Part shown: one piece after another, positions 22,301 to 33,114 of the stretch | How the letters are laid out: every line of letters begins with the position of its first letter | How positions within the stretch are numbered: the first letter of the stretch is position 1 | Source: Morchella semilibera | Taxonomy: Eukaryota > Ascomycota > Pezizomycetes > Pezizales > Morchellaceae | Direction of reading: 5' to 3' | NCBI GenBank assembly: GCA_009192285.1 | Contig: CM018604.1 | Location: 3,888,580-3,952,579, forward strand | Length of the DNA: 64,000 nt | Program-made: the position numbers and the translations under genes | The notes under the pieces: generated by a model | The model's input: the letters and a program-made list of their open reading frames with translations, nothing else | What the model was told of the DNA's origin: nothing | Database searches by the model: none

Positions 22301-23712
22301 CAAGCTAATATGAAGTGTACGGGGTATGGCACGAGCAGAATCATGACTCGTTCATGTATTCCGCGGTCTGATGTCCCGTTCTTTTTCATCCCGCACAATT
22401 TGGACCGCGAGGGCTCCGGGGCATTTAACATGGTACTCAAGCTTTTCCTGCCTAGTTTAACACCGTTTGTGCCCTGTTTTTACTCTATCTAGATAAGGGT
22501 GCCACAGCGTGTGATCACCGCCAAAAGTATCAAGACATGACGGCAACCAGGCATCCATACGCCTTGGAACAAATTCCTTGGTTGGAAGTATGACTTCCGC
22601 CGCTGCTGGTGGTCGACCTGTTCTTGGCCCTGTGAAAGGAATTGCTGTTACGAAATCCACAAACTAATTGAGAACAGGAAGTAGAGGCCATGAGTCATAT
22701 TATATCCCAAAGGCAATTAATTTCACATAACCCATATCCGATCGTGGGATAGCACTTGCGCCGCTCCTTGGTAAGCAACCGCCTGGTCGGCGATATTACG
22801 AAAATACGTAGCTGTAGCTTCAGATTGATTTATTCATTTTCGAATTGTAATTTGCTACCACGGGGGATAGATCATACAGTGCGATGCGCCTATGAACTCC
22901 AGCGTGCTGCCTCCGTGGCACCATATGATACACCTGCTTAATAACTTGCACCTCCACACGAATGTCATTCTAGATTTATTGTGTATCAACTAAGGAAAAC
23001 TAAAACAGAGGAAGGGCTTGCACTTATTTGTTGGTTGAGACGCGTGAGGTTAATGGGTTGTTATGACCGGTATTCGCGCTGTCTTCCACCGTCGGTCTTG
23101 CTTCCTTTCCAAGACCTCGTTCTGGCATTTAGATTAGCTATGGATTTGAAGATAGCGTCGTCCCTTTCCGCGATTCAATTGATGGAATAACTCACCTCTC
23201 GCTTCGAATCTTTAATCGTTCTAAACCGTAGGTACGTTTCTAGTACCGAAACCCTATCCCTCAAGGTATTGTGCAACTCGCAGGGGATTGCTCGGTAATA
23301 GTGAGGATAACACACCAGCCAGGGCACTATGCTTCTCAAGTTGTGTGATATCCCCCAGGTAAGAAACGCACATGAGGGCCCACCGCCAATACCTGTCCTC
23401 TATGGTCCTTGGCGTGTTTGCTGTGTACAGACTTCGAAGTATGCCGTGATGGTTGGTATGTGTCTTCGGCCAATATCGGGTTTAAAGAAGCATGTTCTCT
23501 GTAGTCTGTTGTGGGCGGTGGTTCCTATCCCCAATCGCTGAGCCTGCCGCGCAGTTTATGTTAGCGTTGCGGTTCTATTCATGGGAGTGGTGTATTCCAA
23601 TTTTCTTATCTGACAAGGCTTTAGCGCAGCGAAGGGCGAGGCCTTGTACAGGACGTAGCGACTAAACGACTCGATGAGATATTGCCGTAGGTGCTTAGAC
23701 ACTGCTGATTCT
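16366..23712. other. Long stretch without a supportable gene
   Basis: More than 7 kb holds no gene I can defend. Weak protein-like frames are 16507-16803 (+), 18299-18625 (+, from an internal ATG) and 20288-20677 (+, 129 codons from ATG 20288, opposed by a 116-codon antisense frame). None has splice sites, leader signals or recognisable motifs. A G-rich run lies at about 18535-18553. The texture fits old transposon relics worn beyond recognition, but no terminal repeats were found by eye. Confidence 0.4.
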
Positions 23713-24038
23713 GCGTCAACTACCCCTCCAACCATTACTTTCTTTATTTTCCACAGACATATTTCATCTTTGCAACTCTAGATAATAGTATTCCTTGCGA
23801 TACTCACGCGCCTCTGGCGCCATATCCCTATGCCTGCTTCAGCTTAGGGTGTTGCTTCATTCATGCGATAAATAAAGTTGAATGCTCAGGCAACCGAAAG
23901 CAGCACCCGAAGCTGAAGCAGGCATATGAATATGGCGCGAGAGGCGCGCGAGTGTCGCCCGGAATAGTTATTATTTAGGGCAGCAAAGGTGAAATGTGGC
24001 GGTCGACAATAAAAAAAAACCGTTAGAGGTGTAGTTGC
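23713..24038. repeat. Large imperfect palindrome (arms about 140 bp)
   Basis: The left arm (23713-23855) is repeated in inverted order at 23897-24038 around a spacer of about 41 bp. Near the centre the arms match closely (TATGCCTGCTTCAGCTT in both). Matching continues outward through GCGCCATAT, ACTATTCC/AGTATTCC and CACATTTCACCTTTGC/ACATATTTCATCTTTGC to CAACTAC at the outer ends. Mismatches are scattered and many are transitions. RNA from either strand would fold into a long hairpin. It may be a foldback or MITE-type element or an inverted duplication. No target-site duplication or coding frame was identified. Confidence 0.78.
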
Positions 24039-24227
24039 CTTAGTTGTGGTTGCTTGCAGTGGATGTTGCTTTGCTGGATTTTCTTGGCGTAGAGGTGAAC
24101 GAGCAACAAAGAAATCTGTGCCCCTCACTAGCTTCGCTACCTATCATCTCCCATCACTCGGGGGTCAAACCAGTGTCTTTTGCTTCCCCCCTCTTCTGCC
24201 CTCGCCAGAAACACCCTATCAGCCGCA

Positions 24228-24497
24228 ATGCCCAATACAGTTGGCGAGAGCTCCCATCAAGGTATGACACAATACTGCCCCCGCATCGCAATTCACCGTA
24301 CCCCTAGTCCACCCACGCTGACCAGGTTAACATCGATAGGACTTTACGCGTCTTACGCGCGCACTGGAACCGCCACGCCAATCAGAATGCCCTCCCACCA
24401 GATACGCTCTGCAACCCACATGGCCAGCTGCCGACTAGACTTGGTTTCTCGCTATTCAGTTCTTGATGTGGCGGCACGCCGGGCACCTACTGTATAA
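24228..24497 (+). CDS. Possible two-exon small gene (63 aa)
   Basis: ATG 24228 follows a T/C-rich leader (CTTCCCCCCTCTTCTGCCCT). Exon 1 is 24228-24261. A 78-nt phase-1 intron (24262-24339) has donor GTATGA, branch GGTTAAC and acceptor GATAG. Exon 2 is 24340-24497. The product is 63 residues and basic, with no known motif. The intron length is a multiple of three and the intron carries no in-frame stop, so retention would also give a protein (89 residues). The gene starts about 190 bp beyond the palindrome. It may be the start of a truncated gene. Confidence 0.3.
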   Translation: MPNTVGESSHQGMTQYCPRIAIHRTPSPPTLTRLTSIGLYASYARTGTATPIRMPSHQIRSATHMASCRLDLVSRYSVLDVAARRAPTV

Positions 24498-24633
24498 CTA
24501 TCAACTTGTCTCGTCTCTGAGCCTCTCTGGCAAGAGGATTTTTATAACCTACATCTACGGGGATGGATCAAAGGAACTCCATCTATGGTGCTAGTGTCAA
24601 TAGGCGGAAATATTCTCTAACTTCCTGATGGTA

Positions 24634-24645
24634 CCCCCCCCCCCC
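24634..24645 (+). repeat. C12 homopolymer
   Basis: A run of 12 C residues is preceded by GGTA, as at 8979. Confidence 0.9.
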
Positions 24646-26625
24646 ACCAGAACCCATAAAATCTCCCGGCAGGGCTTGTACATCCAACAGAAGAGTTAAC
24701 TGTACCAGTAGTTACGGGGCTTGAGCCAAGCAAGGCCAATGAACCGAGGACGGCGGGGAGCTGCTTTACTCAAGTGGCGTAGATTACACACCAACGCCAC
24801 GCGACACTGCAATTGGGAAAAATGTGGGAGATGGGAAAATCGTCGCCGAAGCATTCGTCAACCGTGGTCCCTGTCAGGGTATTTAGACAGGAGGCAAAAG
24901 CTACTGTCTAAGGGTTACGGAGCTACTAGGTCCAGTTCATGACGGTTGCGAAGCACCGGTGTGATAATTCCCGGAGACACTTAATGGGTCCCGGCTTTTT
25001 CGACCTCGCGGGAGTTTTCAGTGATATCACACTTTCCGTGATGGACTCCTCGGGCGGCCTTGGCCCGCAAAGGGTGATTTACAAACAAGAAAATTCTCGC
25101 ATCTGTCAAAGCGCTATCAATCTGGTGTGTTCCTCTTCGATAACATCAGTCGGCTTTGTCTCCCAAGATAACAAGCTCCAAGACAACAAGCGTCTTTTGA
25201 TTTGCTTGCACGGTGACGGTGTTTGGGACGGTTCACATTTGAGCTGAACCACTAGATGTTCACTGCTAATCACTTACGGGACTGGGAGGCGGTGCGAGTG
25301 GATGGGAGCGCGGCCACGAATAAGAAGGATAGGCACTGCAGGTACGATGGAATGAAGTATAAGCGCTGGTATTCGGTTCGAGTTTGCTAATCTCCGTTGG
25401 AAAAGATAGCTTTCCAGGTGCGGAACATGTCCAGTACTTCATACTGCGTTTGTAGCTGCTCAGCGGGTTGTGGGACGACATAATTCAAACCCGTCCTTCT
25501 ACAACACTACGCACAGCTGAAAAGGTTAGAACCGCAAACAGGACTCTTATAACCGGGGGACTTCGCAGCACGCGCCACCTGAACCCATCGCACCACTTTT
25601 CAAACAGCATTTATTTCTGCTTTATCTTCTACATCTGCTTCGATACCCAACGGAACCGGGACATATCAACTCGAAAGCTCATAATTTCCTTGATCGAAGC
25701 GATATCGCCACAAAACTATATTGGTAAATATCTTACGAGTCTAAATATATCACAACTATGTCACTTCGCCGCCTGTTCGGCCTACTTCGTGGTGATAGCC
25801 TTAGTTATAGTCTCCAACAATTCTTTGAGCCTGCCTCGACTTGTTCAGATTTCCACCTTATCCAGCTAGTAGGCCTTTGCATTTGAGTAAAGCGCCTCAA
25901 GGGGGTTGAGGAGGTGGCAGTAGGATTTTCGTTGGTGTTTTGATTGGGGTTACGCATGGTAAATATTATGTTTCTTGGGTAAAGTTAGAAGCCTTTGATC
26001 CTATTGCTGACCTGTTGCGTTTGGACCTCCTAGTTACCGGCGCTAAAACAGGGAAGGGGTAGAACTCACACAACACATAGGAGGCACTTTCAATATGTCT
26101 CCGTGCCTAGCTTCTAGATGCGTGTGGGTGGGAGGGGCTGGGGTTGTGAAAGAGAATGCTTTTGGGGACGAAGTTCTTTCATCGGCCGTAGGATGTTTAG
26201 TCTTGTTCCAAGGTATAAACAGGTTGAGAGAAGTGGAAATAAGGGGTATGGTGGTAATCAAGGTATGAGATTATAACTCCTAAGCCGCTACCTTTTGGTG
26301 TTTAATAATTGATGACTGATTAATCTAGAGAATTGGCGTTGTTCTTCTTGTTACAGCGAATTAAGGGAGTGTCTAGTGTTCAACTTAAGCTGTTGTACTC
26401 ACAGCTCGTCACTCGATGCATATCGTCAAGAAGCGGGTTTGTGTTAAAGTCTTTATGTGCCTGGTATTTATTATTGTTTCACTAACTGCGAAAGAGACAA
26501 GAACCAGCAACATGCTCTAAGCGTACCAACACCCCGCATACATAACATTGAATCCGTCCGTGGCTCGACTGCTGCATCTACAACTACAGCCATCACCACT
26601 GCTTCTCTAGCACCCATCCCAGTGC
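24646..26625. other. Noncoding or decayed DNA
   Basis: No gene is supported. Open frames at 24939-25247 and 25468-25869 on the plus strand lack gene-like context. Confidence 0.42.
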
Positions 26626-26802
26626 TTACTTCTTCTTCCTAGCCTTCTCTAGGTTTGCTGCAGCGTTCCTAAATGCCATTGGCGCCAGCGCTGCATCTGC
26701 TGCGGACCCACCGTCTTTGGCCGCTTTGAGGGCTCTCTTTGCAGCCTGGAAGACGCCGAGAGGCTTGTTGCTTTGATTGGTTTTCTTGGAACTACCGAAC
26801 AT
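26626..26802 (-). CDS. Small lysine/alanine-rich protein (58 aa)
   Basis: ATG 26802-26800 begins a 58-codon frame ending in TAA at 26626. It starts MFGSSKKTNQSNKPLG, continues as an amphipathic Ala/Lys helix (FQAAKRALKAAKDG) and an Ala-rich helix, and ends NLEKARKKK. Codon use is clean and GC-rich compared with its surroundings. The leader directly before the ATG is a (CCA)n repeat, so the start sits in ACCACCATGTT. It has no signal peptide or membrane segment. The lysine-rich tail suggests contact with nucleic acid or ribosome, or nuclear location, but that is inference. No family is recognised with certainty. Confidence 0.55.
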   Translation of the reverse strand: MFGSSKKTNQSNKPLGVFQAAKRALKAAKDGGSAADAALAPMAFRNAAANLEKARKKK

Positions 26803-27347
26803 GGTGGTGGTGGTGGTGGTAGCTTTTTGGTTGAGGTTCGTTTTTGTGGGTATATCTGGTTATGTTGATGAATTTCTGTACAGCAAGGGAGGCCCGGCAG
26901 AGGTGCTTATATTGATTGACGGAGCGAGAAAGAAAGTATTTCGATCGGGGTGGTCATTATATGGAGCTTGTGCTTTGCATAGGCTCAATAGAACGGAGCA
27001 AACCCAAGAAGCTACCAGCAGTGTCAGGAGGTTTATTGATAGCAGTATAAAGGTGGATTTTGTAATACCAGAACCTTTTTTGCGAAATATCCAAATAAAC
27101 ATATTACTTGGAGTTCCTCATTCTTTCGGGACAACGGACCGAGTGATTGGTCGTGACTAAACCATAGTTAACCGGTAGAGGAAATCGAAGGGCGGACTTA
27201 TAATAGTAAGCAGTGAGAGAAGAAGACCGGAAAATGGGAGGCATCGACGATCGACTACCTCCTTCCAGCACGCTTCACTACTATAGGATGGCATTATCCT
27301 TCTATTTAATTCAGCTATTGTAAGGATGTATGTACAACCTCTCGTGT

Positions 27348-27782
27348 CTAGCAATACCGCACAGTTTCTCCCTTAAAACGCTTCCCAATCCACCGCCTTC
27401 TTCTATTCAGCAAAGAAAAGAAAAAGAAGTGAAACTCAACTCCTCTCTCCCAAACATGAAAAGCCTGAACAATGAAATTCCAATGCAGAATAATATGTAA
27501 ATGGGTCCCCTCCACGTACACTCTCGAACCACCGCCGCACAATAGTCTTCTTTGCTTGTTTTCATGTCGAGGTATTCCAACATGTGTATGTCTCTTCCCA
27601 CAATGTTCAGGCGTTATGGAAGTTGCCCATTCCCCTCTCTGTTGCGTCGCGGCGGTGTGGCTATCTATATAAGACAGTTGCATATAAATGTAGAAATCTC
27701 CAGGCACAATGGAGGACTCTCCCCGGAAACAATCATCAATCAAGCCCCCAAACGATGCCGCGGTGCCATAATCACAGGTCAT
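27348..27782 (-). CDS. Possible orphan gene (144 aa)
   Basis: ATG 27782-27780 opens 144 codons to a stop at 27348. The composition is protein-like (LIDDCFRGESSIVPGDFYIY; HENKQRRLLCGGGSRVYVEG), with several Cys and His. No domain, signal peptide or clear leader is visible. The opposite strand also has protein-like frames here, including a possible spliced one from ATG 27456, so the coding strand is uncertain. Confidence 0.28.
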   Translation of the reverse strand: MTCDYGTAASFGGLIDDCFRGESSIVPGDFYIYMQLSYIDSHTAATQQRGEWATSITPEHCGKRHTHVGIPRHENKQRRLLCGGGSRVYVEGTHLHIILHWNFIVQAFHVWERGVEFHFFFFSLLNRRRRWIGKRFKGETVRYC

Positions 27783-28730
27783 CACTCGCTCAAGCAAGTA
27801 CTTGTAATCGGAGTTTATTGCAATCTTTTCAGATGGTGAGATAGGAATGGGGGGCTATATATTTCTTCATCTCCCTTACAGCAGTTTGCATATAGATACT
27901 TACTAGCGGCCGTCCAGGGAAAATGAATTCATAAGGTATCACTCGGCCAGTTTTGCGATCAGTTTTTGTTTATAATGTGTTGATACTTCATATCTACATG
28001 ACAAAACCTTTCCCCCCACTTCTCTGGAGGCAGGGCAAATCTTCCTCATCATCGTTTGGGGGCGATAGGGGGCTTATAAGACTGCTTTCAGCGGCGAGGG
28101 AGTGTACTGCCATTGTGCCAATACCTCCCAACGTATGTATTGCGGACTCTGGGTGCAAGCCGATATTGAGACAACGCCTTGTAGGCCAGCATAACTTAAA
28201 ACGATTACTGGGGTATTGGTGTATCACATGGTCTCATCATTATATACAACGTTCAATAGCGGCCGATCTTCAATCTCCACAGAAAATGCAGGTTATTCCG
28301 CCACTTCCCGTTTACGGCCGGTCTACCCAGAATATATTAGACTTGACTCTCTCTACTACCCAACGTACGTGAGGCAGCGTGCCGGCGAGGGAGTCTGCCA
28401 CCTATATTAAATACTTGCCAGGGAGTCCAGATCAGGAGCAAAGCTTCTACTAACATCTGTCTGGAGCATCACTAGCAGTAATTTAAGCCATCTTGTAAGG
28501 TTCACCAATTGAGTATTCCTTATTGAAGGCGGTAGGGAAAGACACCGGGTTAATCATAGCTGGGACATCACGGTGGGATTAGAAGAATGTAGTCGTCAAA
28601 AAACCGATCAAGACAGCAAGTGAAGGAGATTTGTAATAATCCCCACTAAGAAAAAGGAACCCCTTTGCCCACTCCCTCGCCTTCGCCTTATCAAGCTGAG
28701 GCCAGGCTTCAGCTTCGTCCAAATCTAAAA
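27783..28730. other. Intergenic DNA
   Basis: No gene is supported. A plus-strand frame at 27953-28372 is open for 139 codons but lacks supporting signals. Confidence 0.42.
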
Positions 28731-29132
28731 CTAAGCCTTACAATGTGGCTCATCGTCCTCCAGATTCGCTCCACACCCCTCACACATCCTCGGAACTGGC
28801 TTCCCATCCTTCACCGGCGGGATGATCAATGTCCCATCCTTATTCTTCTCCACCGTCGCAATGAAGTCGCGCCAGTCAGCTGTGATGACACGGCGATGGC
28901 GTTGACGGCGGAGGGTGGCCCCAGGGGCAAATAGCGGGGGTTTGCTTTCGGTAGAGGCGCCGCCAGGGACGCCGTTGATAACTTCGGGGCCTGTGGGGTC
29001 TTCGTTGAAGGTGACCGAGAGGGCTAGGAATGATTCTAAGGCCTGGAGCTCGGCAGCAGTGGGACTGGTTACGGTAGGCGGGGCATTGGTAGAGTCGGAG
29101 GTGACGGAAGTGAGTGACCTTGGAGGAGACAT
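28731..29132 (-). CDS. Orphan protein ending in a CxxCG...HC knuckle (133 aa)
   Basis: I take ATG 29132-29130 as the start. The frame is open about 43 codons further upstream but has no ATG there, so an additional 5' exon is possible. The product is 133 residues: a Ser/Thr/Pro-rich N-terminus, a short helix (AAELQALESFLALSV), a PLFAPGATLRRQRHRR segment, then DWRDFIATVEKNKDGT and the terminal motif C117-E-G-C120-G-x9-H130-C131. The knuckle matches the ends of the 6466 and 15373 products in form. The FxPGATL segment recurs in the divergent neighbour at 29638. GC-rich codons support coding. Zinc binding is inferred from Cys/His spacing only. Confidence 0.58.
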   Translation of the reverse strand: MSPPRSLTSVTSDSTNAPPTVTSPTAAELQALESFLALSVTFNEDPTGPEVINGVPGGASTESKPPLFAPGATLRRQRHRRVITADWRDFIATVEKNKDGTLIIPPVKDGKPVPRMCEGCGANLEDDEPHCKA

Positions 29133-29637
29133 TGGGATTACGATAGTTGTTGGATTTCTTAATGCTGTAGAGGCTGCTCTTGCAAGGTTGGAGTTGAAGG
29201 TCAAGGGTAGGTTAATGGTTGGATGTTCTTTGTCGTGGTTCTCAGTGTGAACCGCAATCACATCTGATAAGATGATGTGGAGAATACGTCAGGTCCGAGT
29301 GTTTGTGAAAGCAAGAAATTCCCATTGTCAGAGGAAATCCAATCGAAATAATACGTCAAGGTTCCCCGTACAGATTCAGAGAGCTAAAGATTCAGCAGTC
29401 AATTCTAGACCCCTGTATCACGAGAAATCACCTGCCCCGCGGCTGGGAAAGCTAAGAAATATACTGACTAATTAAAATTCATATTGTCGGTAAAATAAAA
29501 GAAATAAAATACAGTAATAGCGGCCCCGTAATCCCCTCTCATCATTCTCACTTAAGACATAACAAACGAGAATCATCAACACCGTCCCTGGCTCCTATTA
29601 ATTTCATTGAGCAATTTAAGTTCGTTCATCTACAAAC
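29133..29637. promoter_or_regulatory. Spacer between divergent genes
   Basis: This 505-bp spacer lies between the starts of the minus gene (29132) and the plus gene (29638). The last 150 bp are AT-rich and then A/C-rich, ending in TACAAACATG. No other element is visible. Confidence 0.35.
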
Positions 29638-30249
29638 ATGCATCTCAAATACATCTTCCTCCTCTTTACATATGGCATTGCCGCATCTTTGAGCGTTGCT
29701 ATCATCGCTCATAAAGCTCCAGTCGTTGCAGTGGAAAAATCCTCCGATGTTCCTGCCCAGGTTGAGTCGACCGTCCATGTCCCAGAGACTCCCGTCCTCG
29801 TTGTCCAGAAGCCAACTGGTATTTCCCTCGAAGCGGTCACCGACGATGTATCCCCAGACGCCGCTGAAACCACCTCTACCACCTCTACCTCCACTTCCAA
29901 CACCCCCCGTAGCACCTCCTCCTGCTCCCCCACTGCGCTTGGGGGGCCGGCAGTCTCCTCAATCCGTCTCCACCTCTGTCAGGCCTCACTCCGCTTCAAC
30001 CGTCCTACCACCACCACCGCGTTTATGGAGGAGCTCCCGAGCAGCACAACCGTCAATTCAAACGTGGAGGCCCTAGTCACCGGCGAGATCAAGACTCCGC
30101 TTCCGCGTAGGCCGGTATTCCCTGGTGCAACCCTAGAGTTGGAGGAGCAACTACTTAGGGATGGAAAGATTATTGCAATTCTGTTCTTGGCCCACATCTG
30201 GCTGTTTATTTACGGCTGGCTGATCTATTGGGGGCAGCCCAGGGGGTAG
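29638..30249 (+). CDS. Membrane or secreted orphan protein with two hydrophobic ends (203 aa)
   Basis: ATG 29638 (CAAACATGC) opens 203 codons. The N-terminus (MHLKYIFLLFTYGIAASLSV) has the form of a signal peptide or signal anchor. The middle is Val/Pro/Thr/Ser-rich, including a TTSTTSTSTSNT run, and could be O-glycosylated. A PVFPGATLELEEQLLRDGK segment precedes a second hydrophobic helix (about residues 178-198, ILFLAHIWLFIYGWLIYW) close to the C-terminus. It is therefore either a two-pass membrane protein or a cleaved type I protein with a very short cytoplasmic tail. The FPGATL segment echoes FAPGATL in the divergent gene at 28731-29132. Function unknown. Confidence 0.63.
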   Translation: MHLKYIFLLFTYGIAASLSVAIIAHKAPVVAVEKSSDVPAQVESTVHVPETPVLVVQKPTGISLEAVTDDVSPDAAETTSTTSTSTSNTPRSTSSCSPTALGGPAVSSIRLHLCQASLRFNRPTTTTAFMEELPSSTTVNSNVEALVTGEIKTPLPRRPVFPGATLELEEQLLRDGKIIAILFLAHIWLFIYGWLIYWGQPRG

Positions 30250-32624
30250 GGGCCTTGGTGACGCAAGGGGGGATGTATCCTTATGGGTGGTGAGAGGAGT
30301 GGAGGTGGGAGTGGTGTGTCTCAGTGGTGAAAAAAAAAAGTTCGTGGTGTTTAGCTTTCTTTTCTTGCGGGAGGACATGAGGCAAAGGTAAATGGTCGCT
30401 AGGGGCGGGGTGTTGCTTGAAGTAACATCGGTTTGGTCCTTTCCGAGTCTCCAGTAATGCGCCGTCGTGAGCTGTATCAGTAGCGTATGTCAGGAGAAGT
30501 ACCATATGCATGTACCCTCGTGGGCGTTCCCATAGTCTTGTGCTAGATCAGCGGTAATAAATCATATTGTTGCTATGTTCATTATATAAAACGGAGAAAA
30601 AGTTCTAGAGCGACAACGGCTGGTGCACAAGAAACAACGGCAATAATAAATCTACTCAAATACCAAGGACAAAAAACAGTACGGTATGCCCATCAAATTT
30701 CCATCCTTAGTCCGATCGTGTAGGACACTATATCTCTTTCATAGACACTACTTCTTTGTCGATATTTCCTAACAGAAGTGAGCGGAATTACAATAAAGCT
30801 CATCCAATGCATCCCTTTCCATTCCTCTATTGCCTCGGACCTCCGTTTCCATCTTATCCCTTCATAAAAAACCGGGCTTTACTGTTTGTGCCATCCCATA
30901 TTACAATTGGTTCCCGTAGGGTTGTGTGAGAAAACGCTGTTACGACATAGAACTAGTGGCAGAAGGTATTCCCGCCGCAGTAGGAAGTCCGGTGAATCAC
31001 CCACCATCACTCGCTGCCAAGACTCTATCTGTAAGGCGAGTTCCTGCTCTCAAACGCCGGGACAAAACCCGGCAACATATAGGGGTCTCAGCGAGGCTAT
31101 GAGGTACTCAAGATCAAAACATTGGGGTCTGTTCTCTGAAACCAGGACAAAGGATGCCCGGGAAACGATATCGAGTACACATCAGGGTTTTTTTATCAAT
31201 ACATAGGGATATCCATGAAGAATCGTTCTATCATCTACACAGTATCATCACTACCGCAATTGGTACACTCAACAGAGTCCTTTTTTGTGTAAGAAAATTG
31301 CGCTATGCTCAGGATCAAGAAATATATGCCACCCCATACAAAGTACACAAGAATTCTTAGACGATAAGAAAGAAGTTGTGGGGGTAAGAGATATCTGCGG
31401 TATACACACATTTTGTTACCAAAGAGGGAAACACATGGTGGCACAACCCCTTTGTCGTAGATTTCTTATAGTCGGATGAGAGTGTGAACAGAGTAGGTAC
31501 GTACTTTTCTTACGCATGAAGCACCAAGCAGAGACAGCGCCCAAGTCTCCCTCTGCATCCCGGGTTTTTCAGAACTACCTATATATATATTCCACCAGTT
31601 AAATTAAAGGGAGCTGCAGAAACGGGAACAGAGAAAGAATGAGGGGAGTATTATAGTTATGAAGTACTATACTCCTACAAGTACAAGGAATTTTTAAATT
31701 CAATATTGTATCCAATAGGCAGTTAAATAAACAAGGCATCTCAACTATTTGGGGCAACAAGGACGGTTTTTAACGCTATAGTGCAATTGAGAGGTATTAT
31801 AATAATCGCACAGTTAAAAACAGAGGGGTGGATTAACTACGATCATAATTTAAAGGAGGTCTTAACAGAATAGAGGGAAGCGACATCAGCTGGTCAAATC
31901 TGGTATCAATGCAGTCTTGATTCGGCATTCAGGTGAATGCGGCAACAATACGGCAATAAAACAAACACCGCCCTCAACATAAAATTATATTTAATCGTGG
32001 ATATATTAAATCGCATATATATTCATCTACAATACAACACAGAGAATATCGTTACAATATGGCATCGGGATGAATACCAAGTCCCTATAACCAAATTCAT
32101 TTTACACTACAGCACTCAAATAAATACAGTAACAGTACCACCTTTGGTAAAGTCTGGTTCTAAAACAGTAGCGAGAACACCCGCCTTTTTGGTATTGTAC
32201 CCAGTCAACCTTTCCATTTCTTTTTTCATGTACTACATGTATTTATTATAGAGCTCTGCCTGATGCAATTCGACCTAGTATATAAAATATTTCTCGACTT
32301 TGGGCATGGTGGCCAGTAGCTGCGAAATTGTGGTTCTTTGCCGCCGCCGTACCACTTCGAGGACCCCCGGGAAACATCTTGTCGATTATCAGTTAAGCTT
32401 TGACCTGATTGCCTTCAAGCTTCGTTGATTGTCTGGCTTAATATCGGTGCAGCGCAGAGCAAGCATCACCATCCTTTTCTCGTGGCCCTTGGTAGCATTG
32501 AAGTACAGTCTTGCACGAGAAAGTTTGCCTACTTGGGAGGATCCAACGTTCTTGGAGGCTGTGAGATATGAGGAAGAAGAGCTAAAAACCATCTGTGTGG
32601 GGCTACCCGGGACATCTAGGTCTC
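30250..32624. other. Intergenic and relic DNA
   Basis: No gene is supported. Around 30926-31101 a plus-strand frame reads like protein (DIELVAEGIPAAVGSPVNHP) between stops and may be a relic exon. The remainder is AT-rich with short frames only. Confidence 0.42.
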
Positions 32625-33038
32625 CTATAACTGAAGGGAAAAACCGACGGAAAATGTCTGTAACAATATCATAGGCTGATCTCGCCCAGAGTCTTTCTCT
32701 TGTCGTGGAGTGGTTTCTGGGCCGGTGCGGAAGGTGGAAGTGGGAGTGGGTTTGCCCAAGCAAACTTCTGCGATTCGACCCTCCTCGAGCAAGGATAAAG
32801 CAAGAGCTCACTTGGTCGGCTAGGAATGCGATGGTATTGATTTAGGTTGCCGTGATATTCATAAGTCTCTGGTAAGTGGCTGTCCGGTTGATCATATAGC
32901 CCCGCAACATTGCTATGGTGTTCAGCCAAAATAATCGATACCCCAAGACCTGTTTATTCTTGATATTAGTTTCGTAAAGTGCAACAATAGTTGCCCGCCA
33001 AACAAACGGTCTTCCCCGCTCCTGTCGGCACTCGGATG
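32625..33038 (-). pseudogene. P-loop NTPase-like relic or small spliced gene fragment
   Basis: Three minus-strand pieces join in one frame: about 33038-32986, 32949-32812 and 32767-32625. The implied introns are very short (36 and 44 nt), both phase 1, with acceptors AACAG and CGCAG. The first piece contains IRVPTGAGKT, a Walker A motif of the kind seen in helicases and other P-loop NTPases. The second reads GVSIILAEHHSNVAGLYDQ and the third is Ser/Thr/Pro-rich, ending at TAG 32625. No start codon is in frame upstream, where a TAA lies near 33055. It is probably a broken remnant. RecQ-type helicase ancestry is possible but not shown. Confidence 0.35.
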
Positions 33039-33114
33039 CTTACATGTAGTTTGTGTTAAGAAAGTATAGACTACGAAACTGGGTTACCATAGTATTGAAA
33101 CCGCGCCCAACCGA

